64,000 nucleotides of DNA from Vitellaria paradoxa (GCA_019916065.1 CM034240.1:18399894-18463893); one strand, 5' to 3'. Counted from the first letter of the stretch, positions 49,087-60,389 are shown. Translations and numbers: made by a program. The notes: generated from the letters alone by a model not told the origin.

Positions 49087-50831
49087 GTGTGGTTATGTGG
49101 GTGGAAGGAGGAAGGACACGCTGCCAAACCATGCCCTTCCCTGGTTTTCATTTTGCCAGCAAACCCCTTCTACAAATAGTATAACCATGGGGAGGGGATG
49201 ATAGATGGTGCAAATGGGCCACTTGAAGGCCCCCACATATGATGCCATACCCATATATATAGGATGAGGGTTGGTGCTGTGAGACACACCAAGAAGCCAG
49301 GAAAGGAAAAAAAAAAAAAAAAGAACAGAGAGGAAGAGAAAAGGAAAGGAAAGAAAAAGGGAGAAAGAAAAAAGAAGAGAGAGAAAGGTTAGTATCCTAA
49401 CTCAAATTAATTCCTAAGTTTTCTAATTAAACTCGTTCTTCATGCGCTTGCGCTGTCCAATTGTGAAAAGGAGATCCGGTGTGTGTGTACGGCAAATCCT
49501 CACTTTTTTTTTCAACGAGAAAGCGAGGTAGGGACTTAATGTATTTTTTATATTTTTTAATGCTTTCTTTAATAAAAAAAATGACCATGGGAATTATTCT
49601 AGCATGTTCTTGAAAAACAAAAAATTAAATTTTAAAACCAAACTAAATTTTCTTGGTAACCGCAATTCCCTAAGTTGGCACATTTTATTCTCTTTTGGGT
49701 CCTTAAATTTTATAAATGATAAGCTATAAATATATAATATTTTTGAGGTATAAATGTAAGTTAAAAAAAATATATGTTATTAAATTAATATTTAGTTTTA
49801 TAACTAAATATTTAGTGACACCAAAATTGTGATTAGTTCCTTTAATTTGCCACTCAGTGCTGAGATATGCTATGTTATGTGTTTATTGTGAAATGGATAG
49901 AGATTAAAAACAAATGGATTGTAATAGCAAAGGAAGTATGAAATTGTACAGGTTCACAAACATTATCCTTAAACTTTAACAGGAGAAAAGGGAAACCTAT
50001 AGAAATATTGGCTATAAGGAAAGTGAGGATACTATATAAAATAAGGAGGGTCAAGAGATATCCTTGGGTTGAAAGACCCTAAACCTGCGCAGGGTCAGGT
50101 AATCGTGCCCATAGACTAGTAATCCACAACGATGACGAAATGACAAGGCTCATCGTGGCCTTTAGACTCGAATCTATAAACGACGACGCAATGGTGTTTT
50201 GTGACCCGTATATTTATACGAACTGACAATGTTTTGGACTATCACTTTACTTATGGGATAGTCTTGCAGAGTATCTTTCCCTAGCTTGGGAAAAAGAAAA
50301 TAATAATAAATGAAGAAAGGTTAGTAAAAGAAATAAAAGTTAGAAATTAATGTTGTCCTATTCTGTTATGTGTTGACATATTTGATAATTCCTTGCTAAA
50401 TTCATTACCTTTTATGTGATTCCTAAAAAGTATTATAAAAAATATATTTCCATACATCGTGAGCACATGTGGTTTAGTGCTCACGTCCCTACAGATTGTA
50501 TTGCAGGTACGGACCCCGAGACCTAGAAAGGGCCGGCACAACTATTGAATCTCACAGTTGTATTAACTAGTTTTCTATGTGTAATGATTTCTAAAGTTTG
50601 ATGTATGTAAAAATACCGTTTTATATATAAGTACGATTATGTTATCTAGTTTTAATTCAAAATTAGGTGTGCATCTTATTATGAAAGAAATCAGTTTTGT
50701 TATCTACATTAATAAATAGAATAGTCAGGAGCTCTAAAAAAAGATAGATGGCAAGACTATAATGAGACGAATATGGAAATTTTACATTCTAAACTCACCT
50801 CTCGAGATCTCAGTATTTCAGGGGCATGACA
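48996..50831 (+). mobile_element. Solo LTR with perfect 5 bp target duplication
   Basis: This 1836 bp segment starts TGTGATGATCT and ends GGGGCATGACA, with GATTC directly on both sides (48991-48995 and 50832-50836). A TATA box (catatatataggatgag, about 49253) sits about 260 bp in, followed by a purine-rich leader (49300-49390), so most of the LTR is R/U5. The region 50070-50170 ('gaaagaccctaaacctgcgcagg...') matches blocks in the two other long LTRs at 42602 and 54801 in opposite orientation. No internal coding region remains, so it arose by LTR-LTR recombination or similar loss. Confidence 0.85.
49070..49300 (+). promoter_or_regulatory. Retrotransposon LTR promoter with TATA box
   Basis: A GC-richer block with GGGCC-type (TCP-like) motifs, 'aatgggccac' and 'aaggccccca', precedes a clear TATA box at about 49253-49262. 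The putative transcription start lies about 30 bp downstream, near 'ggtgctgtgagacacacc'. It is inside the solo LTR, so it is read as the element's own promoter rather than that of a host gene. Confidence 0.5.
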
Positions 50832-51662
50832 GATTCTTCCTTGTTGGTGGATTGGTTCCCCAGAGGATCAAAGTTAAAGGGAAAGTAGCGAAGAGACGGG
50901 AGATTTTGTGGGGGAATATTTGTCCGAAAGGATTAAAGCTGAAGGTCATGTCTCCAGTGATGAAGGCTTAGAAGATGAAAGTGTTGCTTGGAATGGCATT
51001 TTGGTGTGTTCATATTTTATTTTTTGTTGAATATTGAACATTTGCACCTTTTATATGCATGTATCTCACACACAATTTATTTTAACAGTTGCGTCTAACT
51101 TTTCACTTTAGTCGCGAATACAGAGGTTATTAGCATATAATAATGAAATATATTAAGTATAAATGATTTTGACCCTAAGTATAGGATGTATAAAGGTAAT
51201 TACTAAAAAAAAAAAAAATAAAAACTTAAAACGTATTTTGTAATAATAGTTATTGCTTAATAGTTATAGTGTTGAGAGGGTGGGCAGGAGCAATTGGAGG
51301 TAACCAATGGCGAAGGCACGATTGGAGGTGGGTGGCAGCCGACCCAAAGGCAGACGGCAATAGAGTATGGTATGATATGCATATATGAATCGGATCTAAC
51401 TACTTTTAGATTTGGATTGAATCTATTATTATTGGATCCAATTTAGGTCTAAATCTGATTAATCTGATTTAGTCTTCAATGCATTAACAAGCATAGTGCA
51501 GAGAGCATTTGAAATAGTTCCACCCTTACGAGCATGTTTTCATGTGAAGTAAGCAAAAATATAATCAAATTAAAGAGAAAAAAAAAAGTAATTTTGATAA
51601 GTAAACAAACCTAATAATTGAAAATATCTCAAATTCAAATTCTTAAATTTTTTATTATATAT

Positions 51663-52060
51663 GGCTCATTTGGAGTAAGAAAAATAAGATAAATTGAGAT
51701 AAAATGTGGTTTAGAGTTAATTTTGGTGCCATTTTTTTCTGAAAAATCGCAAACCGTGAGAACGATTTTCTAAATCCGTTCCCACGGATTCAAAAAAAAT
51801 TTTAAAAAATAGTGAACCGTTCCCACGGATTCAAAAAAAATTTAAAAAAATAGTGACAATGGTACTCATTTGAAAACTTTCGACACGAAGAATGTGATTG
51901 TATAAAAAATTTATACATTAGGTTAACCTATTTTTAGATTTTTTTTTTTAGCGAAATATTGAAATTTTTTGAAATTAGTGATGGCGGGAAAATTAGAAGT
52001 AGAGGAGTTGTTAGAGATTTATAGAGTTTTTTGGAGATTTTTTTTTACTCCAAACGAGCC
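51663..52060 (+). mobile_element. Tourist-like MITE, family T1
   Basis: This 398 bp element has ends ggctcatttggagtaa and ttactccaaacgagcc, a 16 bp inverted repeat with one mismatch. The interior has the T1 motifs, with the 'ccgttcccacggattcaaaaaaaat' segment present twice (tandem copy at about 51776-51850). The flanking triplets are TAT and CAT, a degraded target duplication. Confidence 0.8.
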
Positions 52061-52844
52061 CATAGATTAACTATATTACATTAATTAGGTAAAAAAAAAA
52101 AACTCAATTTGAAAATTATTTCATCTTCCGTAAACATGTGAACAAACTGGCTTTGTTTTGACTTCAAAAAAACAAAAAAAAGATATGCTTCATTTCACTA
52201 CAAATTAAAGCATTGTATTAGAATTTTATTTAAATTTCTAGGTTACTGCTTTATAAATTAATAAATGTATTTGTATTTATAAAAATATTTAAATTTCAGT
52301 GCGACGAATTATATTTAAATTTCTAGGTCATTGCATTCTATTTATAGATTAGTAGAAGTTGGCATATATTATTTATGCAATTTTTATTAGAATTTTATTT
52401 AATTAAAATAAAATTATAAAAAATTACAAAAGTAACTCAACTAGCAAATAATAAACAGTTAACGATATTTAAGTAAATAATAACTAATTAAAGAATATTA
52501 AAATAAAATAAAAAAAAGTTACAAAAATAGTAAGCAGTAAAGAGATATTTTTGAAAGATAAAATACAAAACAGTGAAATTATTTAATTATATGGTAGTTA
52601 TAAAAAATTATTTTTCAATACTATTAAAAATGTAAGTAGTTATAAGGAGTTTAAGGGTATTATAGGAAGAAGAAAAACATTCACCACAAAAAGACTTCAT
52701 AAAATTTAAAATGTCACTATTTCTCCTAGTTTTTGTTTTATATAATAGCATGGATGCATGAATACACAATGCCAAGTTGGTATGAGTCAATTATTCAAGT
52801 ATGAAGACTTTTGAGTTTGTTTGAGCCGCCCCCGAGCGGGGGGA

Positions 52845-53006
52845 GGGTGTGTTTGAAAATAATTATATTGTGCAAATAAATTAATAAATAACAACAAAAG
52901 GGGGGTGTTTGAAAATAATTATATTGTGCAAATAAATTAATACATAACAAAAAAGGGGGTGCTTGAAAATAATTATATTGTGCAAATAAATTAATAAATA
53001 ACAACC
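52845..53006. repeat. Three tandem copies of a 54-56 bp unit
   Basis: Each unit reads 'gtttgaaaataattatattg', 'tgcaaataaattaata(a/c)ataac', then a G-run of 5-6. Units start at about 52851, 52907 and 52961. There is no coding meaning. Confidence 0.85.
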
Positions 53007-53232
53007 AAAAAAAAGTAGTTTGGAGCAAATTTACTTTGATTCTTGCAATTTTAATTGTGATAAATTGACATTTTTGTGTTTTTTATTCATTTTTAATTGA
53101 ATACATGAAAATTTGTAAAGACTTGCTCTTGGATTGAGTACCTTCTAAAAATGTAACATTTTTAAATTTTTACTCTTACAAATGAATTAAACACCCCACT
53201 TTTATTTTGTTTTTAAATTAAAAGAAAAATTA

Positions 53233-53590
53233 AAGTGGCATTTGGTTTATTTTTGTGTTTTCTATTTTCTCTTTTTGTTTTATATGTTAAAAATCTTAAA
53301 ACGAATAAACAGAAAATGCTTTATTCTCCTTATTTTGAAATTTTTCTTATTTTTTGTTAAAAACTCTCAAAATGACTTTTTATCGTTTTTTATTTCATGT
53401 ATAAACTCATTTTCAGTTTTTGAAAATAAATTTTAAAAACACAAGTAACCAAATAAATTTTGAGCTATTTTCCTTATTTTCAAAAGTACAAAATAAAAAA
53501 TAAGTACAAAGTGAAAAATGAGCTTAAAATAGAAAAAAGAAAATAAAAACAGAAAACAAAAAATAGAACAACCAACCAAATGACCCTTAA
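53233..53590. mobile_element. MITE, family T3
   Basis: The segment runs from 'gtggcatttggtttatttttg' to 'aaccaaccaaatgaccc', an inverted-repeat pair. The A/T-rich arms ('ttttctattttctctttttg' against 'agaaaataaaaacagaaaac') would fold back. It is related to copies at 31590 and 39640. Confidence 0.6.
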
Positions 53591-53599
53591 CTTTTGTGG

Positions 53600-54380
53600 T
53601 GTGATTAGTTTTTGGTTTTGGTGAGGAAAAAGATAAATGAAAAGAAAAAGATGAAGAGGAAAAAAAGAAAAATAAAAAATTCTAAATACATATTTTTATC
53701 TAAATAAATTGAAAAATATTTTTAAATAAAAAATAATTCGTCAATATATTAATAATTTAATTTAATTATCTATAACTTCTTAAATTCATTTTATTTTATC
53801 TTTTATTTTTCATCACAATCTAAATGAGAGAATAAATTTATCTCTCTCTCTTTTTACTTAATAAATTTTTAATTCAAACAAAATATTAAATAAAAAAGAC
53901 CTGCAAATTCCAAATTACACACAAGAAGAGACTCTTTGCTCACCCGCGAGAAGATATTTATTTTTAAAATAATTAAAAGTAAAGTAAACAACTCAATAAA
54001 TAATATTCGCACCACAGATACATATTCTGGCACCGTCGCTTTGGCTTTGTTTGGATGCCCAATGTCACCATCCAATTCATTGCTAGGGAAAGAAAGGGGG
54101 CGGGGGTGGGGGTCTCAGTGGCCTACTCGCAATCATAAATTGTTTGAGACTTGAGAGTCTTACTTAAGCCACACAAGCAAATAGATTTTCTTTTTCAAAA
54201 AAGAAAAAAAAGAAAGAGCCTAATAATCTTAAAAAAAAAATGAATAGATTTATAAGAGTTTTAGGGGAAAAAAAAAGAAAAGAAAAGAAAAAAAAAGGAT
54301 CAGGAACTTATGATGGAGGGGATTGAATTAATTATTGGCGGGCCTACGTTACCTTGGATTTGGTTGCAAAAAAATTATTC
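53600..54380. other. AT-rich spacer, no gene seen
   Basis: A/T runs dominate, with a G-rich 'ggggggcgggggtggggg'-type patch near 54097-54112. No frame, RNA or element end is supported. Confidence 0.4.
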
Positions 54381-54383
54381 TAA

Positions 54384-54791
54384 GGCTGTGTTTGTTTGAG
54401 GGATTGGATAGCGGGGAATAAGAAATGCCGTGAGGTTCACCGATCGGATTGGGTAAAAGATTGGATTAATTTTTTATGTAGGATTATTTTTTTGGTATTT
54501 GGTTGGTGGAATGTAAAGTGGAATAACAAGTATGATTTGATATGTGATGTGATAGGAAATAATTTTTGACCTTTAGATTTTGGCGGGAAACAAATCTGGA
54601 GATGGGATATTAATAATACCACATACCCCTAGGGATAACTCATCCGGTGAAAAGCCGGATTAAACATCAAATCTGTGGGCCCCACGGATTCATTGTCCGG
54701 AGCCAAAAAAAGGCAGCAAACACTACATTCGGGTGAGACCCACGTATAAGCAATCCAATCCGGCATTTGCATCCGGGAAACAAACGAGGCC
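54384..54791 (+). mobile_element. Tourist/Harbinger-like MITE, family T4
   Basis: This 408 bp element has ends ggctgtgtttgtttgaggg and cgggaaacaaacgaggcc as inverted repeats, and TAA on both sides (54381-54383 and 54792-54794). A divergent relative lies at 55941-56210, sharing 'taatttttatg', 'gtatttg(g/a)tt', 'ataaagtggaataa' and 'gaatctttagattttgacg'-like blocks. Confidence 0.8.
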
Positions 54792-54800
54792 TAAGGGTAC

Positions 54801-55765
54801 TGTCACGCCCCGAATTTTATAACCCGAGCACGTGAATAAAAGATAAATAATACACATTTTTGACAACTTCTTCTGTCATTCGTTAGAGCCATAAACACAC
54901 TTTATGGAGCAATAAAAATAAAAATAAATAAAACTAAACTTTAAATTTAAATAAATGCCTTAATCAAAGCCAACCAGCCAATAAGCTCCAAAACTAAACA
55001 CAAACAATCTCCACAAAAATAAATAAATCAACAATTTATCTTCACCTCACAAACAGAGGTTTGTTACTATCCACTAAAAAATAATTTTTTCTAAAGTCTT
55101 ACATAATTATATAACAATAAATAAAACTTCTAATTTCTATTCTCAGTAGGCCTAGCACGTGACTCAATCTCATTATCTGCATCACAAACTGTAAGGGGAT
55201 GAGCACTAATACCACATGTGCTCTGAACCCTAATAATAATATAAATGCAGTAATATCCTAACATGCAACTAAGTAAAACAGTTATGCACAAGAAGCAATC
55301 TCAAATAACAAATTAAATCAATTTATCAATTTATTTTTGTTACAATTAATTGTGTTTTAGCATCATATCACACATCAAAGAAAACAATTTGATTTCGAGG
55401 TACTGCTGCTTGGTTGTCCCGTAGAAACAGGACCTAGCCAATATACATCATCCTTCGATGTCTGCTTGGTTGTCTCGTAGAAACAAGACCCAACTAATAT
55501 ACACCATCCTTCGGTATCTGCTTCCTAGACTGAAGTCTTAGGAATATAATATGTCACCCTTAGGCATCTGCTCGTTCGTAGGTTACTAACCTATTGGAAT
55601 CGATAATCAACCTCGTGCGGATTTTGAGACTTTCAACCCTTGGGTACGTATACCCGATATTTTCAGAACTCCTTAACCCAAATAAAATATAACATTATAT
55701 TTCAAATAACCAAATTAAATATTAATTAGCAAATAACTAAAGTATTAAAATTCTGGGTCATCACA
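54801..55765 (-). mobile_element. Solo LTR (reverse orientation), inserted in the head of a MITE
   Basis: This 965 bp segment starts TGTCACGCCCCG and ends GGGTCATCACA. In reverse it begins TGTGATGACCC and ends CGGGGCGTGACA, matching the ends of the LTR at 48996-50831. The flanking 5-mers GGTAC and GGTAT differ at one base. Tandem repeats of about 66 bp ('tgcttggttgtcycgtagaaacargacc') lie at 55408-55545. No coding is present. The LTR interrupts a T2 MITE whose first bases remain at 54795-54800 and whose rest is at 55771-55923. Confidence 0.8.
55408..55545 (-). repeat. Two tandem copies of about 66 bp in the LTR
   Basis: The phrase 'ctgcttggttgtc(c/t)cgtagaaaca(g/a)gacc(t/c)a' followed by 'atatacatcatccttcg(a/g)t' occurs twice in a row. 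Confidence 0.8.
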
Positions 55766-55770
55766 GGTAT

Positions 55771-55923
55771 GTTTAGAGTGACAAAAAATGAGATAAAATA
55801 AAATAAAATGAGATAAGTTGTGAGTTCGTAATTCGTATAGTGATATAAAAAATAAATAACTTTTAGAATTTTTCAGTATTTTTTTATCTTTTTTTAAAGT
55901 TTTTTGTCACTGCAAATGAAGCC
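55771..55923 (+). mobile_element. T2 MITE body separated from its head by the solo LTR
   Basis: The segment starts 'gtttagagtgacaaaaaatgagataaaat', continues 'gataagttgtgagttcgtaattcgta' and ends 'tttttgtcactgcaaatgaagcc'. The missing first bases GGGTA(C/T) lie at 54795-54800 directly after the TAA of the T4 MITE. Confidence 0.65.
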
Positions 55924-55940
55924 CAAATATAAAATTCATA

Positions 55941-56210
55941 GGGTAATGTTTGATTAGAGATATTAAATAATGGAATATAAGTAATACTATAGGATAATAA
56001 ATGGGATTGAATATAACATGTAATTAATTTTTATGCGAGAGTATTTTCTTAGTATTTGATTAATAGGATATAAAGTGGGATAAAAGATGTAATTTGATAA
56101 AGAAAAATATGATTAAAAAATAATTTTGAATCTTTAGATTTTGACGAGAAATAAATTTGAGAGTTGAGGGATATGTCATCCCACCCCCTATGATATTACT
56201 TATTTCCCAT
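55941..56210 (+). mobile_element. Divergent T4 MITE relic
   Basis: The segment aligns in order with the element at 54384-54791 but is more worn and lacks the GC-rich right third. The right edge is approximate. Confidence 0.55.
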
Positions 56211-57400
56211 TTTGAGATATGAAGTTCAGCTCAGAGATTTAATACTGCAAACTAAATACAAAATCAAAGTTAATTAAGTGAAAAATAATAGATTACATTC
56301 TGAATTCCCTAACCAAATCTGGTAAACAAATAAGCTCATACTGAAAATGTTTGTCCACATGATCATGAATTAATTTTATGCCAAAATTTAAAGGACTCTA
56401 CCAATTAAAAACACACACACACACACACACACAAATCATTTCATGCTATATCAACTCTTATACTTTGTTTTGAATGGTTAAAAAATAATAATAATAACAA
56501 ATAATAAGTAGTAAATCTTTAAATTTTTAAATTTGAACCAATGCAAATAATGTGGGATGTCTTACCTATGAAGAAGTTGGTGATGTATTCAGTTTAGTTG
56601 ACCAACTTTTCACCAAATTTATAAAAATTAAAAAAAAAAAAATAAGTTGGCTCATATTGTTATTACTTAACTAAAACAAAAATAATAAGTAAAATTTAAT
56701 TAAATAAACTTAAGAAATTAACAATCTAAACCATTCTTTTCCTGATAAATTTAGTTAAAAAAAATCTTGTTATCTAATTTTTCTCTGAACAGTCAAATTA
56801 AATATCAAAATAGCATCTTCAGATACTAATAAGAGTCAATAGTATCTATGTAATTGAATCATTATAAAACAATTTTATGAATTAATTGTCATTGGATGGT
56901 GTGAAATAATTCATGTTAGATATGAAACTACATCATAACATCACGTTTGATTCTTACCAAAATGATAATATTAATAGAAAAATAAAAGTAACATGAGCTC
57001 TTTACAATTTTTAAATTGTTAGGGAAGATTTTTATAATTTATAATTAGTAAGAGAAATTTCTGTAGTTTCTAAATAATTGGGGCAGATACTTGTAATTTT
57101 TCTTAAATTATTAAGGATAAAATTGTTTTTTTTTTCTTGTATTTCTTTGTAAACAATGGCGTCACTGCAAATTTCAAATAATTAAAGAAGGTATTCGTAA
57201 TTACACTAATATTTAGTGGATATTAATGTATTTTACCTTCTTTTTAAATATTTATTCGTCCAAATGACATGAATGAGTAGGAGAAGAAATAATTGTTTTC
57301 TTTTTTTCCAAGTAATGATATTTAGTCATTTTGATGTGACTTCTTTACGCGTCATTCATTTTAAATACAAATTTTTATTCAAATACAAATTTATTACAAA
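56211..57400. other. AT-rich spacer, no gene seen
   Basis: An (AC)n tract at 56411-56432 is the only clear repeat. No coding frame, RNA gene or transposon terminus is supported. Confidence 0.4.
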
Positions 57401-57410
57401 CGCGGGACTA

Positions 57411-57700
57411 GGGGTTATTTGGTGACATTAAAAATTATTAAAATTTATTAATTTTAATTAATTTTTATATTTTTTAATTAAATTTCTTAATTATTTTTAT
57501 GTCATATCTTTTTATTTTTATTGTATTTTTTGGATAATTTTTTATCAATCAAACACTCCAGCGGTGTTTAAAGTGATAAAAAAATGAAATAAACTATGAA
57601 TTTACAATTTATACATTAAAATAAAAAATAAAGAATTTTTAAAAAATTTTAGAATATTCTAATAAATCAGACGCAACCAGAATCATGATATGAACTTTAG
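57411..57700. mobile_element. Adjacent MITE relics (T5 then T2)
   Basis: 'ggggttatttggtgacattaaaaatt' to 'tcaatcaaacactcc' (57411-57560) resembles the T5 element at 58895-59052. It is followed immediately by 'agcggtgtttaaagtgataaaaaaatg', the head of a T2 copy. The edges are approximate. Confidence 0.4.
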
Positions 57701-58186
57701 AATTTCATTTTTTAATGAGCGGACGGTAGAAAAGGAATGTTAGGGTATATTTTTAATTTTTTTTTATTTTTTTGTGACTCGAAATCTCACTAATTTATTA
57801 CAGTACTCAACGAATCGCGTAGTCAATAAATAAACCGAGAGCTCATGTAATACCTAACAAATCACGTAAACCCTTAAGTTCAAGACTCACGCCTTACGTG
57901 GGATATATATATATTAAACTTTATTAATGATTTAATATAAATGAGGAATGAAATGGGGAGGCTGAATGTCAGCCTCTGACATTAATTATAGGCTGTTAAA
58001 GTTTATTTGAGACAATAATATGAATATATTAGAATTGTTAAATTTTGATTTAACAATTTTAATTATCTATCGAAAAAAAAAAAACCAAGGGATAGAAGGA
58101 AAGAAAATGAGATGATTGACATTAGTTTCAATATCAGATATCATTATATCAAAATTTAACTCTCCTAGCATATTTATTTATTTTTA

Positions 58187-58338
58187 GTGTGTGTTTAGAG
58201 TTATAAAAAGTGAAAAAAATAAAATAAAGTGAAAAAAGTTGTAACTTCGTAATGCGTGCAGTGAAATAAAAAAGTTGATGTGATAAAAATTTTTAGAGTT
58301 TTTTTTTTTTTTGTTTTATAGAGATGCCAAACGGTGCC
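58187..58338 (+). mobile_element. T2 MITE with TTA target duplication
   Basis: This 152 bp element begins 'gtgtgtgtttagagttataaaaag' after TTA (58184-58186) and ends 'gccaaacggtgcc' before TTA (58339-58341). Confidence 0.75.
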
Positions 58339-58357
58339 TTAATATGAGGAAAATATA

Positions 58358-58761
58358 GGCACCGTTGGGAATTTTAAAAAACAAAATAAATCTCCAGAAA
58401 ACTCTATTTTGTTTCCCGTCATTATTAATTTAAAATTTTCTCGCCTTACTAAAAATCCAAAATTCGTTTAAAAAAATTAACAATTCGGAAGAAGGTTAAT
58501 TTAATGCGTAAATTTTTTTTTAATAATCATATTCTTCTAGTCAAAAACTTTTAAACGAGTACCATTGTTACTATTTTTTACGAAATTTTTTGAATCTGTG
58601 GGAACAGATTTAGAAAACCGTTCCCACGATCTTGAAAAAATGAGTGACAAAATTTGAACCCATTAGAACGGTTTGATAAATCCGTTCTAACGGATTATTC
58701 AGACAAAATTAACCCAAATCACATTTTTTCTTGTTTTTTCTTATTTTTTTTAAACGTCACC
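58358..58761 (-). mobile_element. Tourist-like MITE, family T1, reverse orientation
   Basis: This 404 bp element starts ggcaccgttgggaatttt and ends aaacgtcacc, with ATA on both sides (58355-58357 and 58762-58764). The T1 interior motifs appear in reverse: 'aaccgttcccac', 'gagtaccattgtta' and 'aatcatattctt'. Confidence 0.75.
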
Positions 58762-58789
58762 ATAAAGTTATATGAGTTATTAAGTTTCG

Positions 58790-59100
58790 TTTGATGTGAC
58801 AAAAAATTTAAAAAAAATAAAAAATAAAAAAATTTAAAAATCATTTATTTTTTACTTTATTACACAAGTTACGAATTCACAACTTACGTTATTTGGGCCT
58901 GTTTGGTACCATCAAAAATTACTAAAACTCACTAATTTTAATTATTTTTTGTACTTTCTTCTAATCAAAATTTTACACATTTTATCTTTATACCACATAT
59001 TTTTACTTTTATTATATTTTTTACTTTATTTTTTTATTAACCAAACACCTCCTTATCTCATTCTATTTTACTTTTTTTTCTCTCGCTACAAATTTATACA
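58790..59100 (-). mobile_element. T2 MITE relic interrupted by a T5 MITE (58895-59052)
   Basis: The outer relic reads 'tcgtttgatgtgacaaaaaattt' to 'ttacgaattcacaacttacgttat', then resumes 'ttatctcattctattttac'. The inner 158 bp element runs from 'gggcctgtttggtaccatc' to 'attaaccaaacacctcc' and is flanked by TTAT-like duplicates. Confidence 0.5.
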
Positions 59101-59400
59101 GCGATTCAAACATTTCTGTTCGGAAGCTGGCCGCCAAATCCGGAAGGAAACCCCAGCCTGTCAAATCGAAACTGAATTTTTAAGCAGGGGCTGAAATGTT
59201 AGGGGCAAAGGAGGAAGAGAAATGGGCCAGGCGTACAATCATGAAGCTCGATTCGTCAAGTTTCCTACTTTCCCTGTTGGATTTATCCCCCTTTGAATTT
59301 AGAAAATTGCAGTCAAATTTGATCTTGCCCGGTGATTTGACATTATTCGCACATGCTCACAGTTGTTCAGCACTCGTTTGGAGGCGTTGTTTGGTACTCG
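59100..59400. other. GC-richer island, possible remnant of a gene's first exon
   Basis: Base composition rises sharply and two + strand frames stay open: 59100-59194 and 59196-59492 (MLGAKEEEKWARRTIMKLDS..., DLSPFEFRKL...). No family is recognised. The longer frame runs straight into an AT microsatellite (59433-59452) and MITE-like DNA. It could be a 5' exon cut off by insertions, or chance. Confidence 0.2.
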
Positions 59401-59932
59401 TTTGGTGGCTGTCATTTTTATGCTGTCTTTATATATATATATATATATATATTTTCAAATCTTTATTTTTTGTTATCGTTTTTTCAAATTAAAATTAAAA
59501 TTACATTTAAAACATAATTTTATTTACAATAATCAATTTTTATTTGAATAAAATATTTACTTTTATAAAATTTTTTAAAAAATTGAATTAATATAATATA
59601 TTTTACATTAAATTAATAATTAATAAGGGAATACCAAATCAACTTGATGCAACACACGAGTAAAAATAATAAATAAAAGCAAACAACCACAAAAAAAGAA
59701 TATAAAATTTATGTGATTGGATAATATACTTACATCTAGGGTAAGTAAGATCTAATTTTTACTAAAACTTTAATAATGGGGCAGAGAATTACAAGAAGGG
59801 TTTGGAAGAATTTTAAAGAAACGCTCAGTTTATGTTTAGTGTGTGAGAAAAGAATAAAATGAAACAGAATAAGAGGAGGAAAAGGAATACATGCGGGAAT
59901 GAAATGGAATACTCATTTCATTCATTCATTTA

Positions 59933-60296
59933 GGCCTCGTTTGGAGTAAGAAAAAATAAGGTAAATTGAGATAAAATGTAGTTTAGGGTTAATTTTGGCG
60001 CCATTTTTTTTTTGAAAAGTCACAAATCGTGAAAACGATTTTTCAAATCCGTTCTCATGGATTCAAAAAAATTCACAAAAAATTACAACAATGGTACTCA
60101 TTTGAAAGCTTTCGACACGAAAAATATGATTGTATAAGAAATTTACACATTCAGTTAACCTACTTTCAGATTTTTTTTATTTTTTTAGTGAAATATTGAA
60201 ATTATTTAAAATTAATGATAGCAGGAAATTAGAGGTAGAAGGATTGTTTAAGATTTATAGAATTTTTTAAAGGTTTATAGTATGTCAAACGAGACC
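59933..60296 (+). mobile_element. Tourist-like MITE, family T1
   Basis: This 364 bp element starts ggcctcgtttggagtaag and ends tatgtcaaacgagacc, with TTA on both sides (59930-59932 and 60297-60299). It is one of the best-preserved copies of the family. Confidence 0.85.
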
Positions 60297-60389
60297 TTAG
60301 TTGCCAACATGAAAATAATGAAAATGGAATAGATATCTAAATTTTTATAGTTTAATTACATATTTTAAATATAATGAAATATAATAAAA

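Larger units (their letters stand above)
47072..51204. mobile_element. Second MULE-like inverted-repeat element, split by a solo LTR
   Basis: The left end (47072-47195) and the right end (about 51070-51204, read in reverse) align over about 125 bp: 'taattaccttta', 'tcctgtactcagtgtcaaaa' against 'tcctatacttagggtcaaaa', 'attattatacactaataacc' against 'attattatatgctaataacc', and 'taaagtgaaa...tagacg'. The element is flanked by A9 on each side, consistent with a 9 bp duplication but uninformative because it is homopolymeric. Inside are a T2 MITE, a (CTT)n tract, AT-rich DNA, the LTR 48996-50831 and a short coding-like stretch (50837-50990) of unknown origin. No transposase is seen. Confidence 0.55.

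Noticed and set aside
49070..49300. Host gene or miRNA promoter upstream of 49300
   Set aside because: The segment lies inside an LTR with exact 5 bp duplications, and no mature miRNA sequence that I know was found nearby.
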